This document shows positions 1 to 9,822 of a DNA stretch of 16,699 bases, piece after piece. The number at the start of each line of letters is the position of its first letter. Position 1 is the stretch's first letter. This DNA is from an uncultured Eubacteriaceae bacterium (GTDB lineage Bacteria; Bacillota; Clostridia; Oscillospirales; Acutalibacteraceae), in assembly GCA_937905915.1 (NCBI GenBank), contig CALCVR010000056.1:1-16699 (forward strand), in the 5' to 3' direction. The position numbers and the translations under genes are program-made. The notes beneath the pieces were generated by a model. That model did not search any database, was not told where the DNA came from, and worked only from the letters and a program-made list of their open reading frames with translations.

Positions 1-28
1 GTGATTCGCCTAAATCTTTCCCAATCAG

Positions 29-46
29 TTTTCCACATTTTCCACA
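29..46 (+). promoter_or_regulatory. Two adjacent DnaA-box-like 9-mers
   Basis: TTTTCCACA occurs twice head to tail with no spacer (29-37 and 38-46). It differs from the classical box TTATCCACA only at the third base. The same 9-mer recurs near dnaA (11391-11399 and 13063-13071, reverse strand), which is why I group them. No gene is visible in 1-162, and whatever these sites belong to probably lies left of the window. Binding by DnaA is inference. Confidence 0.4.
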
Positions 47-162
47 GAGTTTTCAAAGGCCCGTTTAAAACTGAGCGGAAAACTTAGAGAACTTGCTCTT
101 TTTTCTTCCCTCATAGTAAGAAAAACACAGGATTTCTTTTTGCCTCTCCTTGCAATGATAGG

Positions 163-201
163 AAAAGCCCCGGTACTGGCAGTTCCAGTACCGGGGCTTT
201 T
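163..201 (-). terminator. Bidirectional Rho-independent terminator after the HAD gene
   Basis: A perfect 13-bp stem (167-179 with 185-197, GC-rich, 5-nt loop) is flanked by A-run 163-166 and T-run 198-203. On the minus strand it follows the HAD gene stop directly and ends in TTTT. On the plus strand the U-tract is longer, so it could also stop transcription entering from the left. Confidence 0.85.
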
Positions 202-1002
202 TTATTGCCATCCCAAGAGCCCGCAGATGGCGCGCGCTACTCCGTCTTCCTCATTGGACCTGGCTACATGATTGGCCGCTTCCCGCACTTGGCTGGGAGC
301 ATTGGCCATTGCAAATCCCATGCCGGTAGCGGTCAGCATATCGATATCGTTAAAATGATCTCCAAAGGATACCGACTGTTCTATGGGGATCCCCTTCAGG
401 CGGCACAATTTTTTTACCGCCTCCGATTTGGAAGCCGACTCATCCATGATCTCCAAATAAGTGGACTTGGATCGATAGATTCGAAGCCCTTCAAACCTCT
501 GTTTTAATTGTTGTTCCAATGCTTCAATGCGCTGCGGTTCGTCCATTAACAGGAGCTTATGTACGATCGATGCATCATCCAATAGGCCCTTCCTATTTTC
601 TTCCACCGGCGTCACTTTGGTGATCTGTATTTCCTGGATGACCCATGGATCAGATATGTCGTCTACATACCATTGATCGCCGCTGTAAACGCTGCAACAG
701 GTTCCATTATGATCTACATAGTCTTTGATCTCCATGGCCTTAGAGGGAGAAAATCCACGGCTTAAAAGGGTCTCGCCCTTTTCATCTAGAATAAGGCCGC
801 CGCTGTAGGCTACGATAGGCTCAGTAATGCCTAGTTGCCTCTGCACGGTATAGACTCCTCGCGGCATACGGGCCGACACCAACACAAAAGGCCGCCCTTC
901 TTGACATAGCCGCTGGACGGTTTCCACCGTCTTAGGAGTAGGCTGATGATGTTTGTTGAGGATGGTTCCGTCAATATCGCTGAATACAATTTTGATATCC
1001 AT
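202..1002 (-). CDS. Cof-type HAD-IIB family phosphatase
   Basis: Probable cytosolic phosphatase of the haloacid dehalogenase superfamily, Cof (IIB) subgroup, 266 residues, a normal length. Motif I is DIDGT at residues 9-13 (nucleophile D9, acid/base D11). A VSAR segment fits motif II, a lysine in SKSEAVKKL fits motif III, and GDHFNDIDML near the C terminus is the metal-binding motif IV. The large middle part is the C2 cap. Family members act on sugar phosphates, nucleotides or flavin/pyridoxal phosphates; the substrate here cannot be told. The start at 1002 is chosen because GGAGG sits 7 nt upstream; an open frame continues 24 codons further up, but only through repeat DNA. The Shine-Dalgarno sequence overlaps the edge of a palindrome at 1013-1027. 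It lies downstream of gyrA in the same direction, separated by the repeat pair, and may be co-transcribed. A strong terminator follows. Confidence 0.9.
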   Translation of the reverse strand: MDIKIVFSDIDGTILNKHHQPTPKTVETVQRLCQEGRPFVLVSARMPRGVYTVQRQLGITEPIVAYSGGLILDEKGETLLSRGFSPSKAMEIKDYVDHNGTCCSVYSGDQWYVDDISDPWVIQEIQITKVTPVEENRKGLLDDASIVHKLLLMDEPQRIEALEQQLKQRFEGLRIYRSKSTYLEIMDESASKSEAVKKLCRLKGIPIEQSVSFGDHFNDIDMLTATGMGFAMANAPSQVREAANHVARSNEEDGVARAICGLLGWQ

Positions 1003-1012
1003 AACAATTCCT

Positions 1013-1189
1013 CCGGGTAGTACCCGGTGCCACGCCGCCCTTTCGCTTGGAAAAAGACGGATCCTGGTCAACACGGTATCTGGGGAATAGGGGCATGGGC
1101 TTTGTTTTCATCCAGCTCCTTCCGCGAGACACTAACATTTTCCTTTTCATCCAACCTTGGTACGCGATATGGCAGCGGGTACTACCCGC
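1013..1189 (+). repeat. Hairpin-bounded intergenic repeat, copy A
   Basis: Element of about 177 bp. Left boundary is the odd palindrome CCGGGTAGTACCCGG (1013-1027) and right boundary is GCGGGTACTACCCGC (1175-1189). The core includes a GGGCTTTGTTTTCA block, then CCTTCCGCGAGAC, then a pyrimidine-rich stretch ending near TACGCGATATGG. Copy B follows directly, with a similar core. It contains no convincing gene. Its left palindrome shares two bases with the Shine-Dalgarno sequence of the HAD gene. Confidence 0.8.
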
Positions 1190-1350
1190 CGGATAGTACC
1201 CGGCTCCACGCCACCCTTTCTCTGAGAAAAGACGGGTTCTGGTTAACACAGTATCTGAAAAATAGAGGCCATGGGCTTTGTTTTCACCCAGCCCCTTCCG
1301 CGAGACTCTAACATTTCCCTTTTCATCCAGCCTTAGTACATCTTGGATCC
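1189..1350 (+). repeat. Hairpin-bounded intergenic repeat, copy B (right end degraded)
   Basis: Second copy in direct tandem with copy A. It starts with CCGGATAGTACCCGG (1189-1203, one mismatch in the dyad), so the right palindrome of A and the left palindrome of B abut. Core blocks CATGGGCTTTGTTTTCA (1270-1286) and CCTTCCGCGAGAC match copy A closely. By eye the cores are roughly 80-85% identical. The expected right-hand palindrome is missing; similarity fades by about 1350, six bases before the gyrA stop. Confidence 0.75.
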
Positions 1351-1355
1351 TGAGA

Positions 1356-3875
1356 TTACTCGTCTACCTTTTCTTCCTGAATCTCATCCACAGAATCCAT
1401 TTCTTCCTCTTGAAGATCAGCGTCTTCCTGAGGCTCGTCTTCAACTGGCTGGGTTTCCTCATCGTCTTCATGGGGAGTACGGGCCAAAGTAACCAAACGG
1501 TCTCCGCTATCCGGGTCAATCCGCATCACCCGTACGCCCTTAGCCGGACGGGCGTAGATACTGATATCACTGACCGCCACGCGAATAATGATGCCGTTGG
1601 AGGCGATCATCATAACATCGTCGTCCTCATCCACTACCTTGATACCGGCAACCTTACCATAGAGCGAGGTGCGGTAATTGATAATGCCTTTGCCGCCGCG
1701 GGTTTGCAGCCGGTAATCAGAGATTGGGCTACGGCGTCCATAACCGGTTTCTGTGACGGTCAATAAGGTTCCCCCCTCGCGGGTACGAGCCATTCCCACC
1801 ACCTCGTCGCCTTCCGCCAGATGGATGGCCTTAACGCCCCGCGCTGCACGTCCCATGGGACGGACGTCGTTTTCGTCGAACCGGATGGCCATACCGCCCT
1901 TAGTGGCTACGATCAGACGGTTTTCACCGCTTGTCTGACGCACCCAGGCCAGTTCATCCCCTTCGTTGAGCTCTAAGGCGATGACGCCGTTTTTACGGAC
2001 GTTTCCAAACAAACTGAGATCACACCGCTTAATGATGCCCTGACGGGTGACCATGACAATATAACCTTTGTCATCCCCGGCCACACGGATCATGGCATTG
2101 ACCCTTTCGCCTTGGGACAAAGGCAAAAGATTGGCCATATTGAGGCCCTTAGAAGTACGGGAACCCTCCGGGACTTCATATCCCTTTAGACGGTAAACGC
2201 GTCCGATATTGGTAAAGAACATAACGGTATCGTGGGTAGAGCACACAAACATCTCGTCCACATAGTCCTCTTCCCGTTGGGTCATACCCGAGATCCCGCG
2301 TCCTCCACGGCGCTGGGTCTTGTAGGTATCCACCGGCAGGCGCTTAATATAACCAAACCGGGTGAGGGTAAGGACGCATTCTTCCTCTTCGATGAGATCT
2401 TCGATGTCCACTTCGCCGCTTACCGCTGTAATGTGAGTGCGGCGGGGATCGTTGTATTTATCCCGCAGAGCGCATACCTCATCCCGCACGATGGCGAGAC
2501 GGCGTTCTTCACTGGCTAGGATATCCTGAAAATCAGCGATTTTTGCCTCTAATTCAGCCAATTCATCCTCCAGCTTTTTGCGCTCCAGGCCGGTAAGGCG
2601 TCCTAACGTCATCTGCACGATAGCAGTGGCTTGGATTTCATCGAATTCAAAGCGGGCCATCAGGTTTTGTTTGCCTTCGGCAATGCTCTTAGAGGATTTT
2701 AAAATTTCTACCACTTCGTCGATAAAATCCAAAGCCTTGCACAGGGCCTCCAGAATATGGGCGCGTTCTTGGGCTTTGCGGAGGTCAAACCGGGTGCGAC
2801 GGGTAATGACCTCAAGCTGGAATTTGATGTAATGCTCCAAAAGCTCCTTGAGGGTGAGAATCTTAGGCTGGCCGTTGGCCAAGGCAAGATTGATGACGCC
2901 AAAGGTCACCTGCATCTGGGTATAAGAAAACAGCTGGTTTAATACCACCTGGGGATTTGCCTCGCGTTTGAGGTCCATGACGATGCGCATACCTTCCCGG
3001 TCGGAATGATCGTCTACATTTTGTAGACCTTCGATGCGCTTTTCTTTGATCAGTTCCGCGATGGACTGCACCAGCCTCGCCTTATTGACCTGATAGGGCA
3101 GCTCGGTAACGATAATTTGGAACCGCCCGTTGTGGGATTCCACAATGTCGGCCTTGGCACGCACCACGATACGCCCGCGGCCGGTACCATAGGCTGCGCG
3201 AATGCCTGAACGGCCCATAATAATGCCGCCGGTGGGGAAGTCTGGGCCTTGGATGCACTCCATAATCTCATTGAGACCGGCATCCGGATTCTCAATCAAG
3301 AGGCAGATGGCATCCACCACCTCACCGAGATTGTGGGGAGGCATATTGGTGGCCATACCGACAGCGATACCGGTGGACCCATTGACCAGCAGGTTGGGGA
3401 ACCGGGAGGGAAGTACGGTAGGTTCTTTGAGGCGGTCGTCGTAGTTGGGAATAAAGTCCACCGTATCCTTCTCAATATCGGTCAGCATCTCGGTGGAAAT
3501 TTTGCTCATCCTGGCTTCTGTATAACGGTAGGCGGCGGGGGGGTCTCCGTCCACCGATCCAAAGTTGCCGTGGCCGTCCACCATGACATACCGCATGGAG
3601 AAGTCCTGGGCCAGACGTACTAGGGCATCGTATACCGATGCGTCGCCATGGGGATGATACCGGCCCAGCACAGCGCCGACGGTATCGGCGCATTTGCGGT
3701 AGGGACGGTCGGGCCACAACGAATTTTCATGCATGGTGTAGAGGATACGCCGGTGTACCGGCTTAAGTCCGTCCCGCACGTCGGGCAGCGCCCGCCCTAC
3801 GATAACCGACATGGAGTAATCCAGATAGGATTTTCGCATCTCCTTCTCGATATCCACTTGGATAATCTTATTCAT
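1356..3875 (-). CDS. gyrA: DNA gyrase subunit A
   Basis: Breakage-reunion subunit of the A2B2 type II topoisomerase that introduces negative supercoils. 839 residues, a normal length plus an acidic tail (last ~40 residues mostly D/E). The winged-helix segment reads [15 protein letters not shown] (71-85). The catalytic tyrosine is Y118 in RYTEARM. The coiled coil lies around 350-470, and the GyrA box QRRGGRG at 521-527 opens the DNA-wrapping beta-pinwheel, which marks this as gyrase rather than ParC. In the quinolone-resistance region the position equivalent to E. coli S83 is alanine (A79), while the D87 equivalent (D83) is kept. Start ATG at 3875 has GAGGTG 8 nt upstream. A 166-nt leader separates it from the YcxB-like gene upstream and contains a possible extended -10 promoter, so gyrA may be expressed both with gyrB and separately. 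Confidence 0.98.
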   Translation of the reverse strand: MNKIIQVDIEKEMRKSYLDYSMSVIVGRALPDVRDGLKPVHRRILYTMHENSLWPDRPYRKCADTVGAVLGRYHPHGDASVYDALVRLAQDFSMRYVMVDGHGNFGSVDGDPPAAYRYTEARMSKISTEMLTDIEKDTVDFIPNYDDRLKEPTVLPSRFPNLLVNGSTGIAVGMATNMPPHNLGEVVDAICLLIENPDAGLNEIMECIQGPDFPTGGIIMGRSGIRAAYGTGRGRIVVRAKADIVESHNGRFQIIVTELPYQVNKARLVQSIAELIKEKRIEGLQNVDDHSDREGMRIVMDLKREANPQVVLNQLFSYTQMQVTFGVINLALANGQPKILTLKELLEHYIKFQLEVITRRTRFDLRKAQERAHILEALCKALDFIDEVVEILKSSKSIAEGKQNLMARFEFDEIQATAIVQMTLGRLTGLERKKLEDELAELEAKIADFQDILASEERRLAIVRDEVCALRDKYNDPRRTHITAVSGEVDIEDLIEEEECVLTLTRFGYIKRLPVDTYKTQRRGGRGISGMTQREEDYVDEMFVCSTHDTVMFFTNIGRVYRLKGYEVPEGSRTSKGLNMANLLPLSQGERVNAMIRVAGDDKGYIVMVTRQGIIKRCDLSLFGNVRKNGVIALELNEGDELAWVRQTSGENRLIVATKGGMAIRFDENDVRPMGRAARGVKAIHLAEGDEVVGMARTREGGTLLTVTETGYGRRSPISDYRLQTRGGKGIINYRTSLYGKVAGIKVVDEDDDVMMIASNGIIIRVAVSDISIYARPAKGVRVMRIDPDSGDRLVTLARTPHEDDEETQPVEDEPQEDADLQEEEMDSVDEIQEEKVDE

Positions 3876-3980
3876 CTCGTTAACACCTCGTATCGTATTT
3901 CCATCGCTCCGGCGGACACGGTTTGCCTGCCGCCAGGAAAGAGGAAAACTCTATTTTGAAAAAGCACAGTTCCCTTTTTA

Positions 3981-3989
3981 ATCATAACA
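3981..3989 (-). promoter_or_regulatory. Possible extended -10 promoter for gyrA
   Basis: On the minus strand the sequence TGTTATGAT fits an extended -10 element (TG-N-TATGAT) about 105 nt upstream of the gyrA start. No good -35 hexamer is seen at 17-18 nt. The rest of the leader holds a GC-rich inverted repeat (GGCGG 3911-3915 with CCGCC 3930-3934). Promoter activity is inferred from sequence only. Confidence 0.4.
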
Positions 3990-4041
3990 GGGGATCTCTG
4001 CATCGTTTTCTTATTTTAAATTTCTATTTTTGATAGCCGCT

Positions 4042-4617
4042 CTACGCAAACCTCACATACCGGTCATTACACTGGACGGTAAAGGTTTTTCGGAGCCATT
4101 CCATCTGCTTCTCTTCCAGCACCCGTTTTGGAATCATCCATTGGTATGGGTCGCCGGCGGACAATAAAAACATCTTGTCATCCTCCAGCACAAAGGGGAG
4201 GCATTTCAAAGGAAACGCTACATCCAAACCATCCGATTGTACCGCCACACGGTTTTCATACACCGAAATCATCACGCTGTTTTTTTGAAGCTCGCTTTTT
4301 TCAAACACCGACCTGGCCTTGCTCCGCCTGATCATGGGGACGACCATATCGGTCCACACCAGGCACACGATGCCCACGATCATCATCAAATTAAAGAGGA
4401 CGGTTCCAGACGTGGAACGTGGAAAAAACAGAAGAAGCCCCAGCCCTGTTAGAAACAAAAGACAGCCCATAACGCGCAGAATTATCCCCACCTTTGGATT
4501 GGAGGCGTACCGGCTGCTCAACATCACTTTTTGGACATATTCCTCCTGCTCCGGCAAAAAGCTCACCAAGACACAGGTTTCTTCTTCCGTTTGGAAGTTG
4601 TGTATCGATTCTGTCAT
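4042..4617 (-). CDS. YcxB-like membrane protein 3 (last of three paralogues)
   Basis: Small protein of 191 residues with two predicted membrane helices (about 43-65 and 71-94) forming a hairpin. A soluble C-terminal domain follows, with the order: strand-rich VMISVYENRV, DG turn, then a hydrophobic LEDDKMFLL stretch, then WMIPKRVL and an amphipathic helix. This layout fits the YcxB-like C-terminal domain (PF14317), of unknown function. Start ATG at 4617 lies 5 nt after the previous gene's stop, with AAAGGAG overlapping that gene's end, so translation is probably coupled. The C termini of all three neighbouring paralogues share the pattern '[FY]Y.DR/ENR...G......L....D..[IL]P[KE]'. Role unknown; family assignment is by pattern, not by search. 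Confidence 0.75.
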   Translation of the reverse strand: MTESIHNFQTEEETCVLVSFLPEQEEYVQKVMLSSRYASNPKVGIILRVMGCLLFLTGLGLLLFFPRSTSGTVLFNLMMIVGIVCLVWTDMVVPMIRRSKARSVFEKSELQKNSVMISVYENRVAVQSDGLDVAFPLKCLPFVLEDDKMFLLSAGDPYQWMIPKRVLEEKQMEWLRKTFTVQCNDRYVRFA

Positions 4618-4622
4618 CTCGT

Positions 4623-5240
4623 TTACGCTCCTTTGTCAAAAGATTTACCGAAGTCTTTTCTGCCCGGGAAGGATGTCATCCTGTGGTACCGCTTCCCCAT
4701 TTCCTTTTGCAACTGGCTGTGAAGCTCCTCTGTAAAATCGCCTAGATCATCCTTTGGGATCATATAGCTGAGACCGCTCCGGTCGGGCACAAAGATAAAC
4801 AGGTCTTCGTTTTCCAAGCACTGGATCATCTTGGAATAGTATCCGGTGATGGTTAGTCCGTCCCCGCTCAGCTCAAAGCGATCCTTGTAAAAACGCACAA
4901 ACCGGGTTTGCTTAATCACCAAGTTGGCTGCGTAATCCTTCCTAGCCCTTGCTGAAAAGCTGGTAGGCAGCTGGCTGAGAAAGAGGAGCATTAGAAAACT
5001 CCACAGAAAAACCAGCGCGCAAAAAAGGCAATAGTCCATGACGTCTACGCCGGCCCCGACGTAAAGCTCCATAAACCATTTGGTGGAGAAAAATAATACA
5101 ATGGCATCCAGCGCCATGACAAAGGGCGTATGGCGCAGGATCCCAATGCGCCGCTGGACATCCAGGACGCCGTTGATGTAATGACGCTGCGTTAAGTGGA
5201 TCTGTCTTTCCTCTAAAAGCGCTTTGTCTTTAGCTTCCAT
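4623..5240 (-). CDS. YcxB-like membrane protein 2
   Basis: 205 residues. An N-terminal segment HLTQRHYINGV is typical of the start of YcxB-like proteins. Two membrane helices follow (about 38-56 and 67-90), then a C-terminal domain with VRFYKDRFELSGDG, an EDLFIFV strand and SYMIPKDDL. The start at 5240 is preferred over an in-frame ATG six codons upstream because a strong GAGGGGG sits 8 nt before it. It lies 39 nt downstream of the first paralogue and 5 nt upstream of the third. It is a paralogue of both neighbours, much diverged. Function unknown; a membrane-anchored domain acting in the cytosol is the simplest reading. Confidence 0.75.
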   Translation of the reverse strand: MEAKDKALLEERQIHLTQRHYINGVLDVQRRIGILRHTPFVMALDAIVLFFSTKWFMELYVGAGVDVMDYCLFCALVFLWSFLMLLFLSQLPTSFSARARKDYAANLVIKQTRFVRFYKDRFELSGDGLTITGYYSKMIQCLENEDLFIFVPDRSGLSYMIPKDDLGDFTEELHSQLQKEMGKRYHRMTSFPGRKDFGKSFDKGA

Positions 5241-5279
5241 AGAACAAATCCCCCTCAAAAAATTCCGCCCATCCGGCCT

Positions 5280-5918
5280 TTAAAACGAGTCCTGTCCTCT
5301 GGCTAGACGTTTGACGATTTCCTCTTTGCTCTCCTCTGGAAAGGCCCGTTCCGGCAAGATCAAAAGATTGCGGTCGTCCATCCAGAAAAGATACAGATTT
5401 TTATCATGCTCAATGCGTGTGGCGCGTTCCAGGGAAACCATGCCCATGCTGTCGCCATCCACTTTACCGGCCTCGATCCGGTCGGGGTAGAGGCGTACCT
5501 GAATAGGCTGGCCGTCAAAAGCCTGTTTTGCTTGGCTGCGGATCCCCAATGCCGGCACCAGCCACACCGCCAAGATGATGAGCACACACAAGGTGATTAG
5601 AAAAGCCCCCATGCCGATATAATTGGGGTCAATGGTGATATTGTAGATAGTAATGGCCATAACTACCGCCATAAGGGCGGTGCGCACCCACTGGCCCACG
5701 CCCACCGATTTAAACACGCGGGCAATGCGCAAAGCATCCACAATCTCCTGCTGTTGCAGGGTATAGATGAGATAAATACAATTCTCTTGCTCCTCCTGGG
5801 GGGAGGGGACATCTGATGCAGTATCCGGTTCTGTTTCAGGATGGATATCGTCCAGCGCTTCCAATAGTTCCTGCTTTTGCAGCTCGTAATCTTGATCCTG
5901 GGAATGCTCTTTTTCCAT
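5280..5918 (-). CDS. YcxB-like membrane protein 1
   Basis: 212 residues. It begins with an acidic, glutamine-rich, probably disordered tail of about 45 residues not present in the other two copies. Two membrane helices follow (about 77-95 and 100-125). The C-terminal domain shows VRLYPDRIEAG, a NLYLFWMDDRN strand and LLILPERAF, matching the positions of the same elements in the next two genes. AAAGGGG lies upstream of the ATG. It sits 56 nt after the gyrB stop on the same strand with no terminator seen between, so it is likely part of the gyrB transcript. No function can be assigned. Confidence 0.72.
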   Translation of the reverse strand: MEKEHSQDQDYELQKQELLEALDDIHPETEPDTASDVPSPQEEQENCIYLIYTLQQQEIVDALRIARVFKSVGVGQWVRTALMAVVMAITIYNITIDPNYIGMGAFLITLCVLIILAVWLVPALGIRSQAKQAFDGQPIQVRLYPDRIEAGKVDGDSMGMVSLERATRIEHDKNLYLFWMDDRNLLILPERAFPEESKEEIVKRLARGQDSF

Positions 5919-5974
5919 ATTCGATCCCCTTTCTGGGCGCGATCTGCATTTTGCAACCGGCCCCTGTGTTTTGC

Positions 5975-8081
<2,107 letters not shown>

Positions 8082-8096
<15 letters not shown>

Positions 8097-8255
8097 GCCT
8101 GGAGCCATGCCGCCCTTTTTCTGGGATTAAGACGGACCCTCTGGCAGCACGATATCTGACACTTTGTTTTTTTATCTTCAGCCCCTTCCGCGAGCCATTC
8201 ACATTCCCCTTTTTATCCGTGCTTCATACGCGATATGGGTGCGGGCACTGCCCGC
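8082..8255 (+). repeat. Hairpin-bounded intergenic repeat, copy D, running into remB
   Basis: About 174 bp, in direct tandem with copy C; the first ~50 bp of the two cores are nearly identical. It ends with TACGCGATATGG followed by GCGGGCACTGCCCGC (8241-8255), the same right end as copy A apart from T-to-C changes that keep the pairing. The right 43 bp lie within the remB reading frame and encode its last 14 residues and stop. Confidence 0.78.
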
Positions 8256-8506
8256 CGTTCAACCCGCTTTAACAAGGTTGAAGAGGAAATTTGGGAAATA
8301 TAGATAAGCTGCCGTCCTGACGAAGGAGAAGCGCACACCACAAAGGACTTGGGAAGCTCGGTGGATACGGTGACAGCCCAGCCTTCCTGTTCGGCTTTGG
8401 TCAGATACCGGCGGGTTTCTTTGGAAACGGTAGAGGTATCCAGGTCAAAGATACCGATAACGTCTCTCATCCTCACTACAACATCCTGTCCTAAATGGAG
8501 ATACAC
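8213..8506 (-). CDS. remB: RemB/DUF370-type regulator with repeat-derived C-terminal tail
   Basis: Small protein at the conserved position between recF and gyrB (remB/yaaB in Bacillus). 97 residues; known homologues are near 80-90. MYLHLGQDVVVRMRDVIGIFDL and the later SSSTLLKR segment are typical. In Bacillus the protein affects biofilm matrix genes; its role here is unknown. Start codon is GTG at 8506, with GAGGAGG 8 nt upstream inside the end of recF, and only 3 nt separate the two genes. The natural end of the family is around SSSTLLKRVE. The 14 residues after that (84-97) are encoded by repeat copy D, which also supplies the stop. This is probably a 3' replacement by the repeat. The core of the domain is intact, so I do not call it a pseudogene. 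Confidence 0.88.
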   Translation of the reverse strand: MYLHLGQDVVVRMRDVIGIFDLDTSTVSKETRRYLTKAEQEGWAVTVSTELPKSFVVCASPSSGRQLIYISQISSSTLLKRVERRAVPAPISRMKHG

Positions 8507-8509
8507 AAA

Positions 8510-9607
8510 TTATCCCTCCTCAAAAAGTCCCGGCCGGATTTCTCCTCCCGACACTTGGAACACATCCCCTTGGGTTAACCGTATCACGGGGGATGGGTCG
8601 CAACAGGTTACAAATACCTGGCCTGTTCCTGCATAGTTCAGAATGGCGTCCTGCCGTTTGGGATCCAATTCACTCATAACGTCGTCCAATAAAAGTACAG
8701 GCTGCTCCCCTGTGATACCTTTGAGCACATTGGCTTCTGCTATCTTGAGGGCTAAAACAATCGAGCGCTGCTGCCCTTGAGAGCCATAGGTCTTGGCGGG
8801 TTTTTCATCCAATAAAAGCTGTAAATCATCCCGATGGGGTCCTACCGTTGTATATCCGGCTTTTAAGTCGTCCTTCCGGCTCTGTTTTAACGCCTCTCGT
8901 ATGGCGCTATCCCATTGATCCCCCTGAACTTTGGATTTATAAGCCACACAAAGATGTTCTTGATCCCCGGCCATTTCCCCATAAAGGGAGGCGGCTTTTG
9001 GCGCCAGACGCTCCAAATACCGCAGCCGGATGGAACAAATCTGACCGCCGTAACTGCCTAAAAAATGTTCCCAAATATCCAGTGTATCCAGCAGTTGGGA
9101 GTGAAAAGCCGCGTCTTTTAACAACATATTGCGCTGATGCAGGCAGCGGTGGTATTCCCCCAGCAAAGAAGCGTATTTAGGCCATACCTGGCAAATAGCT
9201 TGATCCAAAAAACGGCGGCGTCCCTCTGGTCCTTCCTTGACCAAGGACAAATGCCCGGGCGCAAATACAACTGCACAAAATTGTCCATTCAAAGCCGAAG
9301 CAGGGGAGGGACCCACTCCATTTAAGGTGACTTGTTTCCCGTCTCCAATTTGAAGATGTGCTGTTTGATCCCGTCCATGAGCCTGGAATTGTAGATGGAG
9401 AGAGGTTTTTTTCTCCTCAAACCGGATGAGTTCGGAATCTTTTGCCCCTCGAAAACTTCTGGAACCGGTGAACATCCACAATGCTTCTAAAAGATTGGTT
9501 TTACCTTGGGCATTGTCCCCGTGTAGAATGTTGACGCCAGGGCCGAAGGCAAGGGAAAAATCGGAAAGATTCCGAAACCCCTTGGCTTCCAAACGGGTGA
9601 CCCTCAT
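8510..9607 (-). CDS. recF: DNA replication and repair protein RecF
   Basis: SMC-like ATPase that helps RecO/RecR load RecA at single-strand gaps. 365 residues, normal length. Walker A is GDNAQGKT (30-37). The ABC-type signature region reads YGSQGQQRS (274-282), and Walker B is VLLLDDVMSELD (304-315). The N terminus RVTRLEAKGFRNL is characteristic. The ATG at 9607 is chosen because it overlaps the yaaA stop as ATGA, with GAGG 10 nt upstream; a TTG two codons earlier is possible but poorly spaced. The 3' end carries the ribosome-binding site of remB. Confidence 0.97.
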   Translation of the reverse strand: MRVTRLEAKGFRNLSDFSLAFGPGVNILHGDNAQGKTNLLEALWMFTGSRSFRGAKDSELIRFEEKKTSLHLQFQAHGRDQTAHLQIGDGKQVTLNGVGPSPASALNGQFCAVVFAPGHLSLVKEGPEGRRRFLDQAICQVWPKYASLLGEYHRCLHQRNMLLKDAAFHSQLLDTLDIWEHFLGSYGGQICSIRLRYLERLAPKAASLYGEMAGDQEHLCVAYKSKVQGDQWDSAIREALKQSRKDDLKAGYTTVGPHRDDLQLLLDEKPAKTYGSQGQQRSIVLALKIAEANVLKGITGEQPVLLLDDVMSELDPKRQDAILNYAGTGQVFVTCCDPSPVIRLTQGDVFQVSGGEIRPGLFEEG

Positions 9608-9822
9608 AAGCAAGTAACCTCAATACTCATTTCATCGGTGCTTGCCTTGTCGCCGGGACGCATCTTTTTCCCCCGCATGGTACATACCTCCCCATTGACC
9701 TGCACCATTCCCGATTGAATCATCAATTTTGCCTGCCCGCCCGTAGAGGCAGCACCCGCCAATTTTAACAGATTATCCAGCTTTATAAAGGGGGTATCAA
9801 TGCTTACCTTCTCATATCTCAT
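9604..9822 (-). CDS. yaaA: S4-domain protein YaaA/RlbA-like
   Basis: 72-residue protein made of one S4 RNA-binding domain: KLDNLLKLAGAASTGGQAK, then IQSGMVQVNGE and a GDK turn. It occupies the conserved slot between dnaN and recF. It probably binds structured RNA, perhaps rRNA; the exact role is unsettled. Its start overlaps the dnaN end by 11 nt, and its TGA overlaps the recF ATG, so all three are likely translationally coupled. GAGG lies 7 nt before the ATG, within dnaN. Confidence 0.92.
   Translation of the reverse strand: MRYEKVSIDTPFIKLDNLLKLAGAASTGGQAKLMIQSGMVQVNGEVCTMRGKKMRPGDKASTDEMSIEVTCL

Noticed and set aside
1013..1203. CRISPR array or classical insertion sequence
   Set aside because: There are only two large units per locus with no short regular repeats and spacers, and no transposase or clear target-site duplication.
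971..1311. Open frames on both strands across 971-1311
   Set aside because: They run through repeat copies A and B; composition is not protein-like and the same frame is not kept open between copies.
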